A stretch of 6,243 bases of DNA from an uncultured Oscillospiraceae bacterium (GTDB lineage Bacteria > Bacillota > Clostridia > Oscillospirales > Oscillospiraceae): contig CAKTMQ010000095.1 in assembly GCA_934573945.1 (NCBI GenBank), forward strand, positions 1 to 6,243, given 5' to 3'. A program made the translations under genes and the position numbers. The notes beneath the pieces are model-generated. The model made no database searches and was not told the DNA's origin. It was given only the letters and a program-made list of their open reading frames with translations. Shown one piece after another: positions 1 through 6,243 of this stretch (position 1 is its first letter; every line of letters starts with the position of its first letter).

Positions 1-95
1 TCCCAGTGCTTCAGCATCTCCGGCTCGCGGTTGGGCAGCCCCGCCCGCATGGGAAATCCGCTCTTGGGCATATTCAGTGTCTTTTTGTACTCCAT
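1..95 (-). CDS. ileS: Isoleucyl-tRNA synthetase, N-terminal fragment
   Basis: Only the first 31 codons are in the window; the gene continues past the left edge. The peptide begins [20 protein letters not shown] and continues with [10 protein letters not shown]. This matches the usual start of bacterial isoleucyl-tRNA synthetase: a short basic lead, a MP-(K/T)-x-FPMR-A-x-L core, then a 'REP-x-x-(L)-x-x-W' segment ahead of the catalytic domain. The HIGH and KMSKS motifs would lie outside the window. The enzyme charges tRNA-Ile with isoleucine in the cytoplasm. The ATG at 95 is preceded by an AAAGGAG ribosome binding site at a good distance. The gene follows a small zinc-ribbon gene by 25 bases, and both sit behind a T-box leader with an isoleucine specifier, which independently supports the ileS call. 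Identification from such a short piece is family recognition, not full-domain evidence. Confidence 0.92.
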   Translation of the reverse strand, partial: MEYKKTLNMPKSGFPMRAGLPNREPEMLKHW

Positions 96-120
96 GTTGC
101 TTCTCCTTTATTATGATAAA

Positions 121-375
121 TTACTTCGTTGCTCTCTTTTTAATCATCTTGCAGGGAAAAACGACCAGTCCACATTCTTGACAAATTTCCGCATCCGGAA
201 ACTCCGGAAACGGATCCCGCGTGAACATCGACGTATCGTCGTCATCGAGCGGACCCAAGCAGATCATGTCGGTCGGCGCTTTGAAAAGCCGCAGTTCCTG
301 CTGCGTCCAGTAAGGGTACTTCTGCGTATGCATCGAACCGCTCAGCATTTCTTTTCCACATTTCGGGCATTTCAT
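121..375 (-). CDS. Small zinc-ribbon-like protein (DUF6487-like) in the ileS T-box operon
   Basis: An 84-residue cytoplasmic protein without a signal peptide or membrane segment. It opens with MKCPKCGKEM, giving a CxxC pair at residues 3 and 6. A second CxxC lies at residues 65 and 68 (ICQECG), with an extra Cys at 75. The spacing suggests one zinc site made from both ends of the chain, with a middle section carrying YWT (22-24) and an acidic DDDD run (44-47). The layout resembles the small uncharacterised family I know as DUF6487 (CPxCGKEM start, aromatic YW/FW, CxxC near the end); this is recognition from memory. The start at 375 is chosen over an upstream in-frame GTG at 381 because GGAGG at 383-387 is 7 bases from the ATG but only 1 base from the GTG. 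It lies between the T-box terminator and ileS, so it should be expressed with ileS when tRNA-Ile is uncharged. Function unknown. Confidence 0.82.
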   Translation of the reverse strand: MKCPKCGKEMLSGSMHTQKYPYWTQQELRLFKAPTDMICLGPLDDDDTSMFTRDPFPEFPDAEICQECGLVVFPCKMIKKRATK

Positions 376-382
376 GGGCACG

Positions 383-387
383 CCTCC
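383..387 (-). promoter_or_regulatory. Ribosome binding site that fixes the start of the zinc-ribbon gene
   Basis: GGAGG lies 7 bases upstream of the ATG at 375. The alternative GTG at 381 would be 1 base from it, which is too close for initiation. The site falls just after the T tract of the T-box terminator, so translation signals appear only in read-through transcripts. Confidence 0.7.
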
Positions 388-390
388 GGC

Positions 391-431
391 AAAATAAAAA
401 GCGCCTTTGTCTCCTCAAGAGACAAAGGCGC
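391..431 (-). terminator. Intrinsic terminator of the ileS T-box
   Basis: Read on the minus strand, GCGCCTTTGTCTC pairs perfectly with GAGACAAAGGCGC (13 bp) around the 5-base loop TTGAG, and a TTTTTATTTT tract follows directly. This is a textbook Rho-independent terminator at 401-431 with its T tract at about 391-400. It sits downstream of the T-box element and upstream of the first gene, where the conditional terminator of a T-box riboswitch belongs. Confidence 0.93.
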
Positions 432-676
432 TGAATAACGACCTCTGCGGTACCACTCTCGTTGCCGCTTTGCAGCAGCCACTCAGTCCCACCAACCGTG
501 GGTGCGATCAGATAACGGTTCGCCGCCGTCCGCACCTACTCGCCCACAGGCTTTCAGCCGGATGCTCCGGGGTGATGTCCACACTGTGTCCGCGTCCGCC
601 TTGCACCAAAACGGCGGCTCTCTTCGCATCGGATGGGCAGTGCGCCTGTCCCCTTCATCGCATTCGCATCATGTTA
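396..676 (-). promoter_or_regulatory. T-box riboswitch, isoleucine-specific (tRNA-Ile sensing leader)
   Basis: This leader RNA senses uncharged tRNA-Ile and lets transcription proceed into the zinc-ribbon gene and ileS. Stem I shows the AGAGAG bulge sequence (618-623), then CCGCC and GGCGG arms enclosing the distal-loop motif GGTGCAA (601-607). Lower in stem I, GCACTG can pair with CAGTGT. The specifier loop reads GGACATCACCCC with codon ATC at 574-576, which pairs with the GAU anticodon of tRNA-Ile. A stem III hairpin, CCCAC-GGTTG-GTGGG, is at 488-502. The T-box element AACGAGAGTGGTACCGC spans about 447-463; its TGGT bulge suits an ACCA acceptor end with discriminator A, as in tRNA-Ile. AACGA (459-463) can pair with TCGTT (437-441) to form the antiterminator helix. 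A 13-bp terminator follows. The 5' end is placed from the promoter and is approximate. The region holds no gene; open frames across it are shadows. Confidence 0.93.
574..576 (-). promoter_or_regulatory. T-box specifier codon ATC (Ile)
   Basis: The trinucleotide ATC sits in the context GGAC-ATC-ACCCC, just after the 3' side of the distal stem I. In other ileS T-boxes the same position typically reads GAAC-ATC-ACTCC. It is followed by A, as is usual for specifiers. Its reading as isoleucine agrees with the downstream ileS gene. Confidence 0.85.
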
Positions 677-682
677 GTTGAT

Positions 683-711
683 AATATAACCACTTTTCAG
701 CCGTTTGTCAA
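683..711 (-). promoter_or_regulatory. Sigma-70/SigA-type promoter of the T-box/ileS operon
   Basis: On the minus strand a perfect -35 TTGACA (706-711) is separated by 17 bases from a -10 TATATT (683-688). Transcription would start near 676, just ahead of T-box stem I. The -35 lies only about 30 bases downstream of the stop codon of the preceding membrane-protein gene. Confidence 0.88.
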
Positions 712-740
712 TGGCATTTTCACCAAAAAACCGCCGTTTT

Positions 741-1214
741 TCAGATGATACCCGCCAATGTCAGCAGGCCCACCGCACCCATGAAGGTATAGACCACACC
801 GCAGATGGTCAGCAGCACGGTGATGGCCTTGTAGAGGCCGCTGTCCTTCTGGGTGTGCTTGAAGCGGCGGATGTAGAACAGCGCCAGGCAGGTGACGCCC
901 AGCAGCAAGGACGACAGGCTGTTGAGCAGAACGCTGTCCTTATACACCGTCAGGCGCAGGATCAGCACCACCAGCAGCCCCGCAAACAGCAGACCCAGAC
1001 AGATCTTCATCCAGGTGGGCAGCTTGACCCGCTCCTGCTGCTTGGCCTTGTCGATGATCTTCTGCGCCATATAGTTGCCGGTGGTATAGCCGCCGTAGTT
1101 GCTGTTTTTCTTCTTGGCGTGATAGTTCTTATTGGGATTGCCCTTCGCCTTGCGGATCTCTTCCTCCCGGTTGGCGTACTGATTGATATTGGAATATACC
1201 TTATTCTTTGCCAT
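741..1214 (-). CDS. Hypothetical membrane protein, three predicted transmembrane helices
   Basis: A 157-residue protein I do not recognise. Residues 1-66 are hydrophilic and strongly basic, with many Lys, Asn and Tyr (for example the AKKKNSNYGGY stretch near 32-42), and look cytoplasmic and partly disordered. Three hydrophobic segments follow at about 68-91, 95-115 and 127-156, joined by short charged loops (YKDS; RRFKHTQKDSG). The first segment is too far in to be a signal peptide. The chain ends almost inside the third helix. The ATG at 1214 lies 14 bases inside the end of the cinA-like gene, and AAGGAG about 10 bases upstream supports it, so translation is probably coupled to that gene. 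It is the last gene of the comM-thiI-cinA cluster. Its codon usage fits its neighbours, although its N-terminal third is more AT-rich. No function can be inferred beyond a small inner-membrane protein. Confidence 0.85.
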   Translation of the reverse strand: MAKNKVYSNINQYANREEEIRKAKGNPNKNYHAKKKNSNYGGYTTGNYMAQKIIDKAKQQERVKLPTWMKICLGLLFAGLLVVLILRLTVYKDSVLLNSLSSLLLGVTCLALFYIRRFKHTQKDSGLYKAITVLLTICGVVYTFMGAVGLLTLAGII

Positions 1215-1704
1215 AAACGCTGTTCTCCTTGTCTTTCAGATAGGCCAGCAGCAGCCGGAACATCTCGTCCGCGCTCTGCCGGCGAATGGACGCACGATCG
1301 CCGTCCAGATGCAGATCCCGTACCCGGGTCTCCCCTGCGCCTGCCAGTGCCGTATACACCGTGCCCACCGGGTGCCCCCGGTCGTCCCGGTCGGGTCCCG
1401 CCACGCCGGTGACGGACAGCGCCAGATCAGCGCCGGTCAGGGCGCGGACGCCCTCGGCCATGGCACGTGCCGTCTCCTCCGAGACGGCGCTGCAGCGCGC
1501 CAGCGTCTCATGGGGCACGCCCAGCACACGCTCCTTCACGCCGTTGGTATAGCTGACCACGCCGCCCAGAAACACCGCCGACGCCCCGGGTACATCCGTC
1601 AGCCGCTTGGCGGCCAGTCCGCCGGTGCAGCTCTCCGCCGTGGCCAGCATCAGTCCCTTTTCACGCAGTGCGGCAATGACCTGCCGCTCCAGAGTCTCTT
1701 CCAT
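1201..1704 (-). CDS. pncC: CinA C-terminal-domain family protein, probable nicotinamide-nucleotide amidase (PncC type)
   Basis: A 167-residue soluble protein matching the stand-alone C-terminal domain of competence/damage-inducible CinA. From the ATG at 1704, conserved features are TAESCTGG at 22-29 (with the family's conserved Ser25), GGVVSYTNGVK at 47-57, AVSEETA at 73-79, VTGVAGP at 98-104 and HPVGTVY at 111-117. Characterised members hydrolyse nicotinamide mononucleotide to nicotinic acid mononucleotide plus ammonia, recycling NMN from NAD-consuming reactions. The N-terminal molybdopterin-like domain of full CinA is absent, as is normal for PncC. The start is uncertain. An in-frame GTG at 1716 overlaps the thiI stop (GTGA) but lacks a Shine-Dalgarno sequence, whereas the ATG at 1704 has GAGGTG at 1709-1714 and gives the usual family N-terminus, so it is preferred. 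The gene ends inside the start of the membrane-protein gene. Confidence 0.9.
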   Translation of the reverse strand: MEETLERQVIAALREKGLMLATAESCTGGLAAKRLTDVPGASAVFLGGVVSYTNGVKERVLGVPHETLARCSAVSEETARAMAEGVRALTGADLALSVTGVAGPDRDDRGHPVGTVYTALAGAGETRVRDLHLDGDRASIRRQSADEMFRLLLAYLKDKENSVYGKE

Positions 1705-1712
1705 GGCGCACC

Positions 1713-2888
1713 TCACCGGGGGTACAGGCGGATCATCTCCCTGCCTGCCAGCGCCTTGTCACACAGGGCATCCACGTCCAGCGCCGCCTCGTATTCCCGC
1801 ACCTGCGCGATGTCGGGCTTGGTCTTGGGGTGGCGGGGCGTGAACACGGTACAGCAGTCCTCATAGGGCAGGATCGACGTCTCAAAGGTGCCCACATGGC
1901 GGGCGATCCTCACGATCTCCTCCTTGTCCATGCCGATCAGCGGACGCAGCACCGGCATGGTGGCCACGTCGTCGCTGACGCCCAGCGCCTGGATGGTCTG
2001 ACTGGCCACCTGCCCCAGACTCTCGCCGGTGACCAGCGCCTTGCAGCACAGCTCATGCGCCAGCCGGTCGGCAAGCCGCATCATGAAGCGGCGCATGATG
2101 AGGGTAAAGTGATCCTCCGGGCACTTACGGCGGATCTCCTCCTGGATCTCCGTAAAGGGCACCACGTGCACCGTCAGGCGGCCGCACCAGACTGTCAGCT
2201 CCTGCGCCAGCTGCAGCACCTTTTCCCGCGCCTGCTCGCTGGTATAGGGGGGCGAGGCAAAGTGGAGCAGCTCCAGCTGCACGCCCCGCTTGGCGATCAT
2301 ATAGCTGGACACGGGGCTGTCGATGCCGCCGGACAGCATGCTCACCGCGTGGCCGCCCATGCCGATGGGCAGACCGCCGGCGGCGCTCTCGGCGGGGCCG
2401 TGGACGTAGGCCGCGTCCTCCCGCACCTCCAGATGCACCGTCAGCTCCGGGTCGTGGACGTCCACCGTCAGGTGGGGGAAGGCGTCGTGGAGCGCACCGC
2501 CTACCCACTGGCTCAGCTGGATGCTGCCCATGGGGAAGGATTTGTCCGCCCGCTTGCTCTCCACCTTGAAGGACCTGGCCGCCAGCAGCGCCGGTGCCAG
2601 ATAAGTTCTGGCCGTCTCAAAGATGGCCTCCTTCTCCTTGGCGCAGGGAACGGCGCGGGCGATGGCGATGATGCCGAACACCTTCTTGCAGGCCTCATAG
2701 GCGCCGCCCACATCGCAGCTCTCCTCCATCGGCTCCACGTAGATGGTGGACTGCCGGGAGTAGACCTTGAATTTCCCGAAATGCTGGGTGCGGCGGCGGA
2801 TATTGCTCATCAGCTTCATCTCAAAGCTGCGGCGATTCAAGCCCTTGAGCACCACCTCGCCCAGTTTGCAAAGTATGATCTCATGCAT
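1713..2888 (-). CDS. thiI: tRNA 4-thiouridine synthase ThiI
   Basis: A 391-residue cytoplasmic enzyme that adenylates U8 of tRNA and installs sulfur to form 4-thiouridine; some ThiI proteins also feed thiamine-thiazole synthesis. The N-terminal ferredoxin-like and THUMP region covers about residues 1-165, beginning MHEIILCKLGEVVLKGLNRR. The PP-loop ATP-pyrophosphatase domain follows, with SGGIDSP at 186-192, the TGESLGQVASQT segment at 287-298 and PYEDCCTVFTPRHPKTKP at 341-358. The paired Cys at 345-346 probably include the catalytic cysteine of this domain. The length and the ending shortly after that motif match Bacillus-type ThiI, which lacks the C-terminal rhodanese domain of the E. coli enzyme. 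It would need a cysteine desulfurase partner, and none is in this window. The ATG at 2888 is preceded by AAGGAG about 11 bases away. A weak -10-like TATACA at 2913-2918 has no matching -35, so expression from the comM promoter is more likely. Confidence 0.96.
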   Translation of the reverse strand: MHEIILCKLGEVVLKGLNRRSFEMKLMSNIRRRTQHFGKFKVYSRQSTIYVEPMEESCDVGGAYEACKKVFGIIAIARAVPCAKEKEAIFETARTYLAPALLAARSFKVESKRADKSFPMGSIQLSQWVGGALHDAFPHLTVDVHDPELTVHLEVREDAAYVHGPAESAAGGLPIGMGGHAVSMLSGGIDSPVSSYMIAKRGVQLELLHFASPPYTSEQAREKVLQLAQELTVWCGRLTVHVVPFTEIQEEIRRKCPEDHFTLIMRRFMMRLADRLAHELCCKALVTGESLGQVASQTIQALGVSDDVATMPVLRPLIGMDKEEIVRIARHVGTFETSILPYEDCCTVFTPRHPKTKPDIAQVREYEAALDVDALCDKALAGREMIRLYPR

Positions 2889-2929
2889 GAGGATCGTCTC
2901 TCCTTAAATTAATGTATATTCGCTCATGC

Positions 2930-2953
2930 GGCATGGAGCTTGCAGCCCATGCC
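2930..2953 (-). repeat. Strong inverted repeat (hairpin) between comM and thiI
   Basis: On the minus strand GGCATGGGCT pairs with AGCTCCATGCC around a 3-base GCA loop: 10 base pairs with a single bulged T. It starts 6 bases after the comM stop codon. No T tract follows on either strand, so it does not meet the usual pattern of an intrinsic terminator. It may instead protect the comM mRNA 3' end or be a processing site, reducing thiI expression relative to comM; this is inference. Confidence 0.6.
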
Positions 2954-2959
2954 ATCGCT

Positions 2960-4474
2960 TTACTTCAGCAGCGCGTTGCTTCTGTACTGGATGGCCTCCG
3001 CCAGATGGTTGGCCTCGATATGCTCCGCGCCGTCCAGGTCGGCGATGGTGCGCGCCATCCGCAGGATCCGGTCATGGCTGCGGCCTGTCAGCCCCAGCCG
3101 GTCAAACGCGCCCTGCATCAGCCGCTCCCCCGCCTCGTCCAGCTTGCAGTACCGGCCGATCATGGCGGGGGTCATGTAGGCGTTGCAGGACACCTCCGTG
3201 CCGGCAAAGCGGCGCTTCTGCACCTCCCGGGCAGCGTTGACGCGCTGCCGCACCACGGCAGAGGATTCCGGCTGTGTTTTGCGGCGCATGGCCTCGTATT
3301 CCACGGTGGGCACCTCGATGTGCATATCGATGCGATCCAGCAGCGGCCCGGAGATGCGGCGCATATACTGCTCCACCTGCTGAGCCGAGCAGCGGCAGCG
3401 GCCGGAGGGATGCCCATACCAGCCGCAGCGGCAGGGGTTCATGGCGCACACCAGCATGAAGCGGCTGGGCAGCGTCAGGGTACCGGTGACGCGGGTGATG
3501 GTCACCTGTCCGTCCTCCAATGGCTGACGCAGCGTCTCCAGCGCCGACTTATCAAACTCCGGCAGCTCATCCAGGAAAAGGATCCCGTTGTGCGCCAGCG
3601 AGATCTCACCGGGACGGGGCACGCTGCCGCCGCCGGACAGAGACACCGGCGAGGCGGTGTGATGCGGACTGCGGAAGGGACGCACGTCCACCAGCGGATG
3701 AGTGGGATCGGTCATGCCCGCCACGGAGTAGATCTCCGTGGTCTGCAGCGCCTCCGCCCGGGTCATATCCGGCAGAATGGAGGGCAGCCGCCGCGCCAGC
3801 ATGGACTTTCCCGCACCGGGCGAGCCGATGAGCAGCACATTGTGGCCGCCGGCGGCGGCGATCTCCAGCGCCCGCTTCACATTCTCCTGCCCCATCACGT
3901 CGGCAAAATCCGGCAGCTGCCGGCGGACAGCCGCCGGTTCCCACCGGGGCGCCGGGTCGATGGCCGTCTCGCCCTTGAGGTGCGCCAGCAGCTGCTTCAC
4001 GTCCCGCACACCGTAGACCGTTACACCGTCGGCCAGCGTAGCCTCGGCGGCATTGTCCGCCGGGACGTACAGCGTCCGGACGCCCTGCCGGGCGGCGAAC
4101 ATGGCCATAGGCAGCACGCCGGTGACAGGCCGCAGGCTGCCGGTGAGACTCAGCTCGCCCAGAAAGGCGGCGTCCTCCGGCAGCGAGGGGATCTCCCCTG
4201 CCGCCGCCAGCAGTCCCAGCAGGATGGGCAGGTCGTACAGCGTTCCCTCCTTCCGGAGCCGCGCCGGCGCCAGATTGACGGTGATACGGCTGACCGGAAA
4301 CAATGCGCCGCAGTTTTTGATGGCCGCACGCACACGCTCCCGGGCTTCCTTCACCGCCGTATCCGGCAGACCCACCACGTCAAAGGCAGGCAGCCCGCCG
4401 GAGAGCATACACTCCACCGTCACCTCATAGCCGCTGATGCCGCTCAGTCCCAGCGACCGCACCGTGGTCACCAT
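2960..4474 (-). CDS. comM: ComM/YifB-family Mg-chelatase-like AAA+ ATPase
   Basis: A 504-residue protein of full family length. Residues 1-165 form the N-terminal Lon-protease-like fold typical of the family, opening MVTTVRSLGLSGISGYEVTV, with GLPDTAVKEARERVRAA at 35-51 and ITVNLAPARLRKEGTLYDLP at 64-83. The AAA+ core follows 'LPDFADVMGQENVKRALEIAAAGGHN', with Walker A GSPGAGKS at 217-224, Walker B GILFLDE at 297-303 and PLLDRIDMHIEVP at 377-389. Cysteines at 348, 350, 360 and 362 (CRC ... CRC) are a family hallmark and could bind metal. The C-terminal Mg-chelatase-type domain ends in the RSHDRILRMARTIADLDG region (465-482). In naturally competent bacteria ComM is a hexameric helicase that drives branch migration during integration of transforming DNA; in others its role is unclear. 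The ATG at 4474 is preceded by GGGAGGGGG. It is first of a cluster leading into thiI, and diverges from the PFOR gene. The long plus-strand frame over it is a shadow. Confidence 0.96.
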   Translation of the reverse strand: MVTTVRSLGLSGISGYEVTVECMLSGGLPAFDVVGLPDTAVKEARERVRAAIKNCGALFPVSRITVNLAPARLRKEGTLYDLPILLGLLAAAGEIPSLPEDAAFLGELSLTGSLRPVTGVLPMAMFAARQGVRTLYVPADNAAEATLADGVTVYGVRDVKQLLAHLKGETAIDPAPRWEPAAVRRQLPDFADVMGQENVKRALEIAAAGGHNVLLIGSPGAGKSMLARRLPSILPDMTRAEALQTTEIYSVAGMTDPTHPLVDVRPFRSPHHTASPVSLSGGGSVPRPGEISLAHNGILFLDELPEFDKSALETLRQPLEDGQVTITRVTGTLTLPSRFMLVCAMNPCRCGWYGHPSGRCRCSAQQVEQYMRRISGPLLDRIDMHIEVPTVEYEAMRRKTQPESSAVVRQRVNAAREVQKRRFAGTEVSCNAYMTPAMIGRYCKLDEAGERLMQGAFDRLGLTGRSHDRILRMARTIADLDGAEHIEANHLAEAIQYRSNALLK

Positions 4475-4514
4475 CCGTCTCAGCCCCCTCCCGCCAAAAA
4501 ATCAGTTCCATTGC

Positions 4515-4523
4515 ATTTTACCA
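4515..4523 (-). promoter_or_regulatory. Candidate extended -10 promoter for comM
   Basis: On the minus strand TGGTAAAAT gives an extended -10 (TG-n-TAAAAT), about 41 bases upstream of the comM start. No good -35 hexamer is found at 16-18 bases, which an extended -10 can tolerate. It is the best minus-strand candidate in the divergent region, but rests on one short motif. Confidence 0.4.
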
Positions 4524-4645
4524 CACAAAGATGCAAAAGAACAGAGGTTTTGTAAAAATAAGTACCGCTGTCAGACCCTATCACGATCTCTAACAGCAAA
4601 AACGCAAATAAAGTTTCACAGGACGAGAATTTCATAAAAATGCCG

Positions 4646-4674
4646 TTTACAGTGCGGTTTTTTTGTGATATTAT
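4646..4674 (+). promoter_or_regulatory. SigA-type promoter of the pyruvate:ferredoxin oxidoreductase gene
   Basis: A -35 TTTACA (4646-4651) is separated by exactly 17 bases from a -10 TATTAT (4669-4674); each hexamer differs from consensus at one position. The spacer contains a run of seven T. Transcription would begin near 4681, giving an untranslated leader of about 50 bases that starts just ahead of the palindrome at 4691-4709. Confidence 0.82.
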
Positions 4675-4679
4675 CCTGA

Positions 4680-6243
<1,564 letters not shown>

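Noticed and set aside
725..741. A-tract/CCGCC/T-tract repeat as a terminator after the membrane-protein gene
   Set aside because: The only stem is five A-T pairs and one G-C pair with the T run inside the arm. It is too weak to call an intrinsic terminator, although weak termination cannot be excluded.
31..748. Plus-strand frames and a minus-strand frame crossing the T-box leader
   Set aside because: The interval is explained by a structured T-box RNA, its terminator and the zinc-ribbon gene; these frames lack ribosome binding sites and cut through the terminator hairpin.
705..1866. Two overlapping plus-strand frames opposite the membrane-protein and cinA-like genes
   Set aside because: Antisense to two coupled minus-strand genes with good ribosome binding sites; no domains and compositionally odd products.
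1830..2912. 360-residue open frame on the plus strand, antisense to thiI
   Set aside because: Same pattern: His/Gln/Leu/Gly-rich translation opposite a full-length ThiI with intact motifs. Not a gene.
2912..4555. 547-residue open frame on the plus strand, antisense to comM
   Set aside because: Its product is rich in His, Gln, Arg and Gly with no recognisable domain, while the minus-strand frame encodes a complete ComM with Walker motifs. Shadow of a GC-rich gene.
4568..4596. Imperfect inverted repeat CTGTCAGA / TCTAACAG
   Set aside because: An 8-bp stem with one wobble or mismatch, a 13-base loop and no T tract. It is not distinguishable from chance in a 256-base intergenic region.

Overview
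The window looks like a chromosomal segment of an anaerobic, GC-rich Clostridia-class Firmicute, plausibly of the Oscillospiraceae type. This is inferred from strong GGAGG-type ribosome binding sites, an isoleucine T-box riboswitch (mostly a Gram-positive device), a ThiI without a rhodanese domain, and a single-chain pyruvate:ferredoxin oxidoreductase, which is typical of anaerobes. No mobile element, CRISPR array, tRNA or rRNA is visible. Everything is housekeeping metabolism or RNA biology. I did not find a convincing undescribed system.

Layout, read in the direction of transcription. On the minus strand, from right to left, runs a cluster of four genes: a ComM/YifB-type AAA ATPase (2960-4474), thiI for tRNA 4-thiouridine synthase (1713-2888), a stand-alone CinA C-terminal-domain amidase of the PncC type (1201-1704), and an unrecognised 157-residue three-helix membrane protein (741-1214). 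The last three are packed with overlaps or gaps under 10 bases and are probably co-transcribed. The 71-base gap between comM and thiI holds a strong hairpin without a T tract.

Immediately downstream, still on the minus strand, a new unit starts from a near-consensus promoter (683-711). Its roughly 300-base leader is a T-box riboswitch with an AUC (isoleucine) specifier, a TGGT acceptor-binding bulge and a 13-bp intrinsic terminator. It is followed by a small four-cysteine zinc-ribbon-like protein (121-375) and then ileS, of which only the first 31 codons lie in the window (1-95). Uncharged tRNA-Ile should therefore switch on both the small protein and isoleucyl-tRNA synthetase.

On the plus strand, divergent from comM across a 256-base intergenic region, a well-formed promoter (4646-4674), a 19-base perfect palindrome and a consensus ribosome binding site lead into a pyruvate:ferredoxin oxidoreductase gene. 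It runs off the right edge after 504 codons. This is the central enzyme converting pyruvate to acetyl-CoA in anaerobes. The most worthwhile leads are the zinc-ribbon gene placed under the ileS T-box, the palindrome in the PFOR leader, and the membrane protein coupled to the CinA-type amidase.
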